DNA of 8,753 bases from an uncultured Anaerococcus sp. (GTDB lineage: Bacteria; Bacillota; Clostridia; Tissierellales; Peptoniphilaceae). The stretch's first letter is position 1, and every line of letters starts with the position of its first letter. The stretch lies in the NCBI GenBank assembly GCA_943913325.1, contig CALTXP010000068.1, positions 1 to 8,753 of the forward strand, in the 5' to 3' direction. A program made the position numbers and the translations under genes. Below, piece after piece: positions 1-6,151 of this stretch. The notes under the pieces are model-generated. The model saw only the letters and a list, made by a program, of their open reading frames with translations, was not told the origin of the DNA and did not search any database.

Positions 1-1613
1 TTTTCTGTAAATTTATTTTTAAATAATGAACAAGCCAGTGCAATTGCTATAGGTGGTACCATACCACCAACCATTACAGCTGCCATATATGAACCAATAC
101 CTGTATCTGTAAATATTCCTATAGCAAAAGCATATGCTGCCTTGTTTATAGGGCCACCCATATCAATTGCCATCATAGCGCCAAGTAATGCTCCAAGTAA
201 AACTCTGTTTGATCCACTTAGATTCATTAGCCAATTGTTAATAGCAGAATTTATACCAGTAAAAATAGGATCTACTCCAAAATACATAATTAGTCCGGTA
301 AATAAGAGTCCTAATACTGGATATATGAGCATAGGTTTAAGACCTTCTACTGATTTAGGTAGATTTCTTGTCATTTTTTTAATTAAGTTAGTAATGTAAC
401 CTGCTATAAGACCACCTATTAATCCACCTATAAATCCTGCTCCTCGACTTGCCATAAGGCCTGCAACCATACCTGGCATTAAGGCAGGCCTATCTCCAAT
501 AGACATTGCTATATATCCAGCGAGGATTGGTATAAGAAAGCTCATAGAATCGGAGCCTAGACCGTTAAGAAAAGTAAAGGACTTAGAACTATCTCCAGAA
601 AATCTTTCAAAAAGGAAAGATATAGCAAGTAATATACCACCACCTATAACAAATGGTAGCATATGGCTGATACCGTTCATTATATCTCCATATATTTTTT
701 GCCAAAAGCTTTGTGAGTCTCCCTTAGATGAATTATAATCTTCATCAGATGACCCTTCGCTGTGAAATACATTAGCCTCACCTTTAACAGCCCTGTCGAC
801 TAGTTCATCAGCTTTTCTAATACCATCAGAAACTGGCCTTTGAATAACTTTTTTGCCATCAAATCTAGCTGTTTCGACCTTTTTATCAGCTGCAATAATT
901 ACTGCTTTAGCTCTTTTTATATCTTCATCAGTCAGTCTATTTTTGATACCATCAGATCCATTAGTCTCTACTTTTATATCTACTCCAGCTTTCTTTGCAG
1001 CTTCTTCTAATCCTTCTTGAGCCATATAAGTATGGGCAATACCATTTGGGCAAGCTGTAACTGCTATGATAAAATCACTTTCTTTATTAGACTCTTTTTG
1101 TACAGTAGTCTCTTTATCATAACTTTTTACAGTAGTATTATCTTCATCTACTTTCTTTGCTTTGGAATACTTATCAATAACGCTATAAACTTCATCAGGA
1201 GTATTAACTGTTTTTAAATCATCTACAAATCCACCTTTCATTATCATTTTTGATAATTCGGCAAGAGTTTGTACATGAAGGTTATTTTCTCCATCTGGAG
1301 CTGCTATAGCGAAAAATACGTATGTATCTTCACCATCTAAAGCCTCATAATCTAATCCATCCTTTTTTCTTGCAAATAATACAGCTGCTTCCCTTACAGT
1401 TTTATTTTTTGAATGTGGTATAGCTACCCCATCACCTAAAGCTGTAGATCCTTCTTGTTCACGTTCTCTTAATCCTTTAGCAAATTCTTCTTTGCTTTCT
1501 ACATATCCTTTTTCATAAAACTTATTAGCTAATTCGTCTATAACTTCCTCTTTACTATTAGCATTTAAGTCTAATATCATTAGCTCTTTTTTTAGAAGAT
1601 CTCTAATTTCCAT
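1..1613 (-). CDS. fruA: Fructose PTS transporter, EIIABC (3' end outside window)
   Basis: This membrane permease imports fructose and phosphorylates it to fructose-1-phosphate, using phosphate relayed from HPr. About 537 codons are visible from the ATG at 1613; the family usually has roughly 620-660, so the last membrane segments lie beyond the window. The domain order is IIA-IIB-IIC. The IIA site motif GDGVAIPH places the phospho-histidine at H67. A charged linker (about residues 145-175) leads to IIB, where the motif TACPNGIAHTYMA gives phospho-cysteine C188. The IIC membrane domain starts near residue 305, is rich in Gly/Ile/Leu segments and carries the conserved GGPINKAAYAF at about 486-496. 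The start overlaps the end of fruK by 11 bases, with a GAGG ribosome binding site inside fruK, so the two are translationally linked. The family and architecture are certain; fructose specificity rests on the IIB/IIC similarity and the fruK/fruR neighbours. Confidence 0.96.
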   Translation of the reverse strand, partial: MEIRDLLKKELMILDLNANSKEEVIDELANKFYEKGYVESKEEFAKGLREREQEGSTALGDGVAIPHSKNKTVREAAVLFARKKDGLDYEALDGEDTYVFFAIAAPDGENNLHVQTLAELSKMIMKGGFVDDLKTVNTPDEVYSVIDKYSKAKKVDEDNTTVKSYDKETTVQKESNKESDFIIAVTACPNGIAHTYMAQEGLEEAAKKAGVDIKVETNGSDGIKNRLTDEDIKRAKAVIIAADKKVETARFDGKKVIQRPVSDGIRKADELVDRAVKGEANVFHSEGSSDEDYNSSKGDSQSFWQKIYGDIMNGISHMLPFVIGGGILLAISFLFERFSGDSSKSFTFLNGLGSDSMSFLIPILAGYIAMSIGDRPALMPGMVAGLMASRGAGFIGGLIGGLIAGYITNLIKKMTRNLPKSVEGLKPMLIYPVLGLLFTGLIMYFGVDPIFTGINSAINNWLMNLSGSNRVLLGALLGAMMAIDMGGPINKAAYAFAIGIFTDTGIGSYMAAVMVGGMVPPIAIALACSLFKNKFTE

Positions 1614-2508
1614 ATTCACTTACCTCTACTCTTTTAAAAATTTCATATATTAACTCTTTTTTAGCAATATCTTCACTAAATGCAGTTGCTGTCCCACAAG
1701 CTACAGCTAATTTATAAGCTTCTTTTTTTGATAATCCGCTTTTTAAGCCATATACAAAGCCACCTACCATACTATCTCCGGAACCAACAGAATTTATTAA
1801 TTTACCCTCAATTGGATTCGCTTTTAATATTAAATCTTCAGATATAAATATAGAACCATCTTTTCCCATTGAGATGATTACATTTCTAGCTCCTAAATTA
1901 TTTAATTTCTTAGCATAGTATAAAAGATTTCTTTCAGTAATCTTTTGCCCAAAAATCATTTCTAATTCATCAATATTTGGTTTAACTAAAATTGGCTTAT
2001 AGGATAGATAATCTAATAATTCCTTGCCGGCAATATCTATAGTGAAGTCTAACTTATTGCAGTCTAAAATTTGTTTATAAAAATTATCATCAAGGGACTT
2101 TGGAACCGAACCAGAAATTATAAGTATATCATTAGAATTTAAAGTAGCTATATTATCTAAAAACTCATGTATTTCTGTATCACTAATAAAAGGCCCTGCT
2201 GCATTAATTTCCGTCTCAGTTTGATATTTAAGTTTTACATTTATCCTTGAGTCAGCTTCTATTAAAGTGAAATTTTCTTTTATACCTAAATCCTTTAAAG
2301 AATTCTTAATATATTCACCAGTAAATCCACCGATAAAACCAAGATTAATTGGATCCTCACATAGATTTTTCAAAAGTTTTGATACCATTATTCCCTTGCC
2401 ACCAGGAAATTTCATTTCTTCGTAACTTCTATTTGTAAACCCATCTTTATAATTATCAAGTCTCATAATATAGTCAATAGATGGATTTAGTGTAAGAGTA
2501 TAAATCAT
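1603..2508 (-). CDS. fruK: 1-phosphofructokinase (PfkB/ribokinase family)
   Basis: This cytosolic kinase uses ATP to turn fructose-1-phosphate from FruA into fructose-1,6-bisphosphate for glycolysis. At 301 residues it is full length for the family (about 300-310). PfkB landmarks are visible: N-terminal TLNPSIDY (6-13), the substrate-side PGGKG motif (35-39), ISGSVP (131-136), KPN (176-178), SMGKDG (213-218) and the ATP/anion-hole signature GSGDS (242-246), in which D245 is the expected catalytic base. One oddity is that the family's near-invariant Asn in GGKGxN is Met here (M41). Its ATG overlaps the fruR stop in an ATGA junction, and AGGAGG lies 4 bases upstream, so it is coupled to fruR. 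A tagatose-6-phosphate kinase (LacC) has similar motifs, but the fruA/fruR context favours FruK. Confidence 0.93.
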   Translation of the reverse strand: MIYTLTLNPSIDYIMRLDNYKDGFTNRSYEEMKFPGGKGIMVSKLLKNLCEDPINLGFIGGFTGEYIKNSLKDLGIKENFTLIEADSRINVKLKYQTETEINAAGPFISDTEIHEFLDNIATLNSNDILIISGSVPKSLDDNFYKQILDCNKLDFTIDIAGKELLDYLSYKPILVKPNIDELEMIFGQKITERNLLYYAKKLNNLGARNVIISMGKDGSIFISEDLILKANPIEGKLINSVGSGDSMVGGFVYGLKSGLSKKEAYKLAVACGTATAFSEDIAKKELIYEIFKRVEVSEYGN

Positions 2509-3194
2509 TCATCCTCCTTAATAAGTTTTGCATCATCAAATGTACAAATATCTGCAAAGTATTTCTTTCCAAACTTCGAAGAGTCTGCTAGTACATAAGC
2601 TCTATTAGCTTTACTTATAGCAGCTTTCTTTATCAAAGCTTCATTTATATCCGCTGTAGAATAAGTATTATCGCATATACCGTTAGCTCCAATAAAAGCT
2701 AAATCAAAGTTCAAATTATTAATTTCGTTTATAGTCTGCTCCCCATAAGTAATAAAAGTTGATTGCTTTATATTTCCACCTAAAACTACTGTGGGGATCG
2801 AAAAATTATTTAATTTCTCAAGATGCATCAAACCATTAGTTACCACTATAACATTTTTATCTTCTAAGTATTCAATCAAACTATAAATTGTAGTACCTGC
2901 ATCTAGAAACACGTGGCTACCATCTTCTATAAGCTTACTAGCTTTTTTTCCTATAATTCTTTTAGATTTTATATTGGTAGTCTCATTAAACTTAAAATTA
3001 GTTTCTTCAAGTAATTTATTAAGAGTTGCCCCTCCATGCACCCTCCTTATTTCACCTTTTTCTTGTAGGTAATCTAAATCACGCCTTAAGGTTGACTCAC
3101 TTATATCTAACTTTTCTAATAATCTAGCATTAGATACAGTTTCTTCTTTTTTCAATATTTCTCTAATCAGGCTTAATCTTTCTTCTACTATCAT
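2505..3194 (-). CDS. fruR: DeoR-family transcriptional repressor of the fructose operon
   Basis: This is a DNA-binding repressor that probably senses fructose-1-phosphate or a related ester and controls its own operon. I start it at the ATG at 3194 (229 residues, MIVEERLSLIREIL...), the usual DeoR N terminus. A longer frame opens at 3218, but those codons lie inside the operator-like repeats and the first eight residues do not resemble the family. The ribosome binding site for 3194 is weak: GAAG at 3210-3207, 12 bases upstream. The N-terminal winged HTH is at about 18-41 and ends in the DeoR signature RRVHGGATL (50-58). The C-terminal sugar-phosphate domain shows DGSHVFLDAGTTIYSL, VVTNG, VLGG and FIGANGI. 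The protein ends at about 229 residues against a usual ~250, so the final strand/helix of the effector domain seems short. It overlaps fruK by 4 bases. Confidence 0.9.
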   Translation of the reverse strand: MIVEERLSLIREILKKEETVSNARLLEKLDISESTLRRDLDYLQEKGEIRRVHGGATLNKLLEETNFKFNETTNIKSKRIIGKKASKLIEDGSHVFLDAGTTIYSLIEYLEDKNVIVVTNGLMHLEKLNNFSIPTVVLGGNIKQSTFITYGEQTINEINNLNFDLAFIGANGICDNTYSTADINEALIKKAAISKANRAYVLADSSKFGKKYFADICTFDDAKLIKEDE

Positions 3195-3202
3195 GCATAG
3201 AA

Positions 3203-3242
3203 TATACTTCATTTTCATTCATTTTCAATCATAAACAATCAT
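3203..3242 (-). promoter_or_regulatory. Four 10-bp tandem direct repeats, probable FruR operator
   Basis: Reading the minus strand from 3242 down, four consecutive 10-base units begin with ATGA: ATGATTGTTT, ATGATTGAAA, ATGAATGAAA and ATGAAGTATA. The fourth is degenerate. A spacing of exactly one helical turn puts each unit on the same DNA face, as expected for cooperative binding of a multimeric regulator. DeoR-family repressors are known to use multiple short direct repeats, so FruR autoregulation is the simplest reading. A plausible -10 hexamer, TACAAT (3246-3241), abuts the first unit, so bound repressor would cover the -10 and start site. No convincing -35 is seen at 17 bases. The repeats are observed; the operator role is inferred. 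Confidence 0.65.
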
Positions 3243-3334
3243 TGTATGGTAACTAAAATTTGAATTTTTAAATAAATTTAGTAAACTAACAATATATATA
3301 ATATTATTATAAGGATTTTATAAAAATCATATGC

Positions 3335-3363
3335 TTTTAAAAAACATTTAGATATATTATAAT
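3335..3363 (+). promoter_or_regulatory. Candidate promoter of the AraC-family gene
   Basis: A perfect TATAAT (-10) lies at 3358-3363, with a weak TTTTAA (-35, 3335-3340) 17 bases upstream. This would give a leader of about 35 bases before the ATG at 3405. The region is so AT-rich that -10-like hexamers are common by chance, so confidence is limited. The rest of the 3243-3404 intergenic region shows only AT-rich simple sequence. Confidence 0.35.
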
Positions 3364-3404
3364 AGTTATATATTGTATTAAAGGATTAAATAAAAGAGGA
3401 AATT

Positions 3405-4256
3405 ATGGATAGTACAAATTTTAGAGACCTAGAACAGGAAGATGATTTTTTAGATATCGAAATAAAGGTTCTTGATGCTCAAAAGCACAATTTTAGTAGG
3501 AATTATTCTTCTAGAATACAATTTCACCCTTTCACGTATTTTTATTATATTATTCAAGGAAATGGAAAATTATCTATTGAAAATGAAACTGTTGATGTAA
3601 AAGATAATGATTTAGTTGTCATTAATTCAAATATTGGGCATACTTTATATGTCGATAATACTTCAGACTCTTGTGAAATTATAGGATTTGGTGTGGAGTC
3701 ACTTTCTGTTTCAAGCATTAATCCCAATAATTTAAATAAAGATAATAACAACTATTTTCACATTAACTTAGATAGAAAAAAATATAACACTGATCTATTT
3801 AATGAAATTGTAAACGAATTTAATAGCGAAAAATTATTTTCTAAAGCTATGGCTAATGCTAAAGCTTCAATTTTTATTATAAATGCTTTAAGATATAATC
3901 AAGAAAAAGTTACAGTAAGTCACGATAAAAAGGTAAATAGACAAATCGACTATATAAAAAATTATATAGATAATAATTATGCAGAAGATATAAAGCTTGA
4001 GCAGTTATCTACTATGGCTTATATGAATAAGTTTCATCTTATATCTGAATTTAAGCAGTCTTACAGAGTAACACCTATTGAATATTTAATACTAAAACGA
4101 ATAGAAATTTCTAAAAATTTACTTATATCTACTAACCATTCTATGGAGGAGATATCATCTATAGTGGGATTTAACTCACAATCATACTTCAATCAAGTTT
4201 TTAAGAAGAAAGTTAATCAGACACCTTCTCAATTTAGAAAAAAACACAGATTGTAG
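3405..4256 (+). CDS. AraC-family transcriptional regulator (cupin sensor + HTH)
   Basis: This is a cytosolic DNA-binding regulator of 283 residues, normal for a two-domain AraC protein. The N-terminal half (about 25-100) looks like an AraC-type cupin: QFHPFTYFYYIIQGNGKLSIEN followed by VKDNDLVVINSNIGHTLYV, the usual pattern of a sugar- or metabolite-sensing barrel. The C-terminal ~100 residues hold the two HTH motifs, at about 197-218 (LEQLSTMAYMNKFHLISEFKQ) and 246-267 (SMEEISSIVGFNSQSYFNQVF), then the family signature ending VNQTPSQFRK. An AGAGGA ribosome binding site lies 4 bases before the ATG. It is divergent from fruRKA and convergent with bioB, with no structural gene behind it. Its target and ligand cannot be told from the sequence. 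Fructose or another sugar regulon is possible, but nothing shows it. Confidence 0.9.
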   Translation: MDSTNFRDLEQEDDFLDIEIKVLDAQKHNFSRNYSSRIQFHPFTYFYYIIQGNGKLSIENETVDVKDNDLVVINSNIGHTLYVDNTSDSCEIIGFGVESLSVSSINPNNLNKDNNNYFHINLDRKKYNTDLFNEIVNEFNSEKLFSKAMANAKASIFIINALRYNQEKVTVSHDKKVNRQIDYIKNYIDNNYAEDIKLEQLSTMAYMNKFHLISEFKQSYRVTPIEYLILKRIEISKNLLISTNHSMEEISSIVGFNSQSYFNQVFKKKVNQTPSQFRKKHRL

Positions 4257-4270
4257 TATAACAAAAATCA

Positions 4271-4312
4271 ATAAGTTGAACTTCTTACAATCACATATGA
4301 AGTTCAACTTAT
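4271..4312. terminator. Bidirectional terminator hairpin between the AraC gene and bioB
   Basis: A perfect 14-bp inverted repeat, ATAAGTTGAACTTC (4271-4284) and GAAGTTCAACTTAT (4299-4312), encloses a 14-base loop. On the plus strand it lies about 14 bases after the AraC-family stop and is followed by a T-rich stretch (4317-4329). On the minus strand it lies about 55 bases after the bioB stop and is followed by TTGATTTTTG. The stem is AT-rich but long, so it probably serves both convergent genes. Confidence 0.75.
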
Positions 4313-4367
4313 CTACATTTTACTTTTTTATTATCTTAAAATAAAATTAAACTCGCTTTCTTATTTA

Positions 4368-5333
4368 TTACATTGCACAAATATTATAATCCATTTCTTT
4401 AACCATTTGCATATCATCTTCTAGACTTGCTCCACGAGTTGTTAACATATCTCCAGTTATGGCTGCATTAGCTCCAGATCTAAAGCAAGATTTTCCTATT
4501 TCTTCCATATTTGCACGACCTCCAGCTAATCGAATAGCTGCTTTAGGATTTATAAATCTACATATTGCAATTGTTCTATTTATTTCTTCTTGATCTAATA
4601 TTTTATTATTTTCCAAAGCTGTACCTTTTACAGGATTTAAGACATTGACTGGGATAGACGCTACATTTAGATCTTTTAAATTAAAAAACATATCTACTCT
4701 ATCTTCAATACCTTCACCCAAACCAATAATACCTCCACTACAAACTTCCATTCCGGCGTCTTTGGCATTTTTAATAGCTTGAACTTTTTGATCGTAAGTG
4801 TGGCTTGTGCATATTTCCTTAAAGAAATTTTCAGAGCTTTCTAAATTATTATGTATTCTCAATACTCCAGCATCTTTTAACTTCTTAAATCCTTCTGCAG
4901 AAATTAATCCTCCAGATAAGCATACTTTAACTTCTGGTTCTTGTTGATGAATTTCTTTAACGATTTCACATACTTTGTCAATATCATCTTCGGTTAATGA
5001 TCTACCAGAAGATACTAAAGAGTATCTAGGAACTCCTCTACGATATTTATCAACAGCATCTTTTACAATAATATCCTTATCTAAAAGAGAATAAGCCTCT
5101 ACTTCTGTATTACTATGTGCTGATTGGGCACAAAATTTACAATTTTCTGGACAACGGCCACTTTTTGCATTAATAATAGTACACATATCAAATTGATCTT
5201 GACAGAAGTGTTCTCTAATTTCTTCTGCAGCTTTTCTTAATTCATCATAGTCTTCATTGTATAGATCAATGGCCTCTTTGCGAGAAATCTCCTCTCCATT
5301 TAATACTTTATTTTTTAGTTGATCTATTTTCAT
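4368..5333 (-). CDS. bioB: Biotin synthase (radical SAM), anaerobe-type
   Basis: BioB inserts sulfur into dethiobiotin to form biotin, using S-adenosylmethionine radical chemistry. It is 321 residues, normal for the family. The radical-SAM [4Fe-4S] motif CPENCKFC gives C61, C65 and C68. Other BioB landmarks are VCLSGG (C138), HNNLESS (161-167), EVCSGGIIGLGE (C198), NPVKGT and AIRLAGGR (R268), ending in ITGDMLTT. Compared with the E. coli enzyme, the ligand matching C97 is Ser here (S105 in RYSLVSSGR), while counterparts of C128, C188 and R260 are kept. Two further cysteines, C44 and C51, precede the radical-SAM motif. This suggests a different auxiliary cluster, as described for biotin synthases of obligate anaerobes. 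AAGGAG lies 7 bases before the ATG. It is divergent from bioY and shares its control region; no other bio genes are nearby. Confidence 0.95.
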   Translation of the reverse strand: MKIDQLKNKVLNGEEISRKEAIDLYNEDYDELRKAAEEIREHFCQDQFDMCTIINAKSGRCPENCKFCAQSAHSNTEVEAYSLLDKDIIVKDAVDKYRRGVPRYSLVSSGRSLTEDDIDKVCEIVKEIHQQEPEVKVCLSGGLISAEGFKKLKDAGVLRIHNNLESSENFFKEICTSHTYDQKVQAIKNAKDAGMEVCSGGIIGLGEGIEDRVDMFFNLKDLNVASIPVNVLNPVKGTALENNKILDQEEINRTIAICRFINPKAAIRLAGGRANMEEIGKSCFRSGANAAITGDMLTTRGASLEDDMQMVKEMDYNICAM

Positions 5334-5377
5334 ATAACAACTCCTTACTTTCTATTCAATAATTTCTTATCATTAAG

Positions 5378-5406
5378 AGTATAGGAAAAAGTTTAATATA
5401 TGTCAA
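5378..5406 (-). promoter_or_regulatory. bioB promoter (sigma-A type)
   Basis: On the minus strand a perfect -35 TTGACA (5406-5401) and a -10 TATACT (5383-5378) are separated by exactly 17 bases. The start site would fall near 5371, leaving a leader of about 38 bases with AAGGAG ahead of the bioB ATG at 5333. The -35 box is the left arm of the palindrome shared with the bioY promoter. Confidence 0.8.
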
Positions 5407-5417
5407 CCTATTTGACA
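5401..5417. promoter_or_regulatory. Palindrome formed by back-to-back -35 boxes, possible bio operator
   Basis: TGTCAA-CCTAT-TTGACA is an inverted repeat of two 6-base arms around a 5-base spacer, at the exact centre of the bioB/bioY control region. Each arm is also the -35 box of one gene. A dimeric repressor bound here would shut both promoters at once. The layout does not match the classical BirA operator (two half-sites separated by about 15 bases), so the regulator, if any, is not identified. The symmetry could equally come from the promoters alone. Confidence 0.45.
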
Positions 5418-5440
5418 AAAATGTTTTCATTGTTTAGAAT
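5412..5440 (+). promoter_or_regulatory. bioY promoter (sigma-A type)
   Basis: A perfect -35 TTGACA (5412-5417) and a -10 TAGAAT (5435-5440) are separated by exactly 17 bases. The expected start site is near 5447, which is where the AGGAGG ribosome binding site begins (5447-5452). The leader would therefore be very short. Confidence 0.8.
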
Positions 5441-5465
5441 GACTTGAGGAGGAGATGTGAAAATT

Positions 5466-6032
5466 ATGAAACAAACAAAAAATAAAATGACAACTAAAGA
5501 CTTAGTGCAAACAGCTCTTATGGCTGCATTAATTGCAATAGGGGCATTTATCACTATTCCTTTAGGACCAGTACCCTTTAGCATGCAAAACTTTTTTGTA
5601 TTTATGACAGGACTTTTACTGATACCTAAACTTGCAGGTTTAAGTGTACTTATATATGTAATTATAGGATTAATTGGACTTCCAGTTTTTGCCGGATTTA
5701 CTGGTGGTCCTCAAATGATTTTTGCTCCAACTTTTGGATTTTTAATCTCATTTATTATAGCTGCTATATTAATCTCAAAACTTGCATATGGTGAAAAAAG
5801 ATTTATTAAGATTTTAGGAGTTCTTATCCTTGCAGAAGTCGTTTTTTATGCAATTGGTTTACCATATATGTATATGATACTTACAAAAGTTAATGGAACA
5901 CCAATGACTCTTAAATCAACTTTAACTGTAGGAATGATTCCTTTCTTAGTACCAGATTTATTAAAAGCAGTTATCGCCGCTTTAATTTCTCCAAAGATTT
6001 TGAACTCATTAAACCGTGCTAAAGTTAAGTGA
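5466..6032 (+). CDS. bioY: BioY, substrate-binding (S) component of a biotin ECF transporter
   Basis: This integral membrane protein binds biotin and passes it inward, normally with the shared ECF EcfA/EcfA'/EcfT energy module, which is not in this window. From the ATG at 5466 it has 188 residues, typical of BioY. About six hydrophobic helices are visible (near 14-33, 37-57, 58-76, 85-104, 114-135 and 152-176). BioY landmarks are GPVPFSMQNFFVF (34-46), the glycine-rich loop GLPVFAGFTGGPQMIFAPTFGFL (71-93) and the C-terminal PDLLK (163-167). The start is ambiguous. A GTG at 5457 gives three more residues but sits only 4 bases from AGGAGG; the ATG at 5466 sits 11-13 bases away. I prefer the ATG because the predicted transcript start near 5447 leaves almost no room ahead of the GTG. 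Transcribed divergently from bioB. Confidence 0.92.
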   Translation: MKQTKNKMTTKDLVQTALMAALIAIGAFITIPLGPVPFSMQNFFVFMTGLLLIPKLAGLSVLIYVIIGLIGLPVFAGFTGGPQMIFAPTFGFLISFIIAAILISKLAYGEKRFIKILGVLILAEVVFYAIGLPYMYMILTKVNGTPMTLKSTLTVGMIPFLVPDLLKAVIAALISPKILNSLNRAKVK

Positions 6033-6077
6033 TTTTTATAAAAGTATAAAACAATAGATAAAAATTTATAAAAAATA

Positions 6078-6117
6078 ACTTACCCCTTTAGTCCAGTTAG
6101 GATTGATAGGGGTAAGT
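6078..6117. terminator. Terminator hairpin between bioY and the lipoprotein gene
   Basis: The 10-bp arms ACTTACCCCT (6078-6087) and AGGGGTAAGT (6108-6117) form a stem around a 20-base loop. Read on the minus strand, the stem is followed by TTATTTTTTATAAATTTTT, a strong T tract, making it a good terminator for the lipoprotein gene that ends at 6152. On the plus strand the tail is weaker (AACTTTAAAA), so stopping bioY transcription is plausible but less certain. Confidence 0.75.
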
Positions 6118-6151
6118 AACTTTAAAATAAATATATTTTAAGATAGAAAAA

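Noticed and set aside
142..399. Plus-strand open frame opposite the fruA IIC region
   Set aside because: It is fully antisense to a continuous, recognisable FruA membrane domain and has no ribosome binding site.
1017..1217. Plus-strand open frame opposite the fruA IIB domain and linker
   Set aside because: It is antisense to the IIB active-site region; the hydrophobic product comes from the AT-rich complement.
3287..3312. TA-rich simple repeat (atatatataatattattata)
   Set aside because: Ordinary AT-rich intergenic sequence; no copy number structure or unit beyond TA dinucleotides.
3314..3328. Small palindrome GATTTT-ATA-AAAATC between fruR and the AraC-family gene
   Set aside because: Short, AT-only apart from the end bases, and within very AT-rich sequence, so it is likely by chance; kept only as a weak operator candidate.
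3554..3751. Minus-strand open frame opposite the AraC-family gene
   Set aside because: It lies within a clear plus-strand gene, with no initiation signal or family resemblance.
5334..5456. Possible riboswitch or classical BirA operator upstream of bioB/bioY
   Set aside because: The leaders are too short for a riboswitch, and the palindrome has a 5-base rather than a ~15-base gap.
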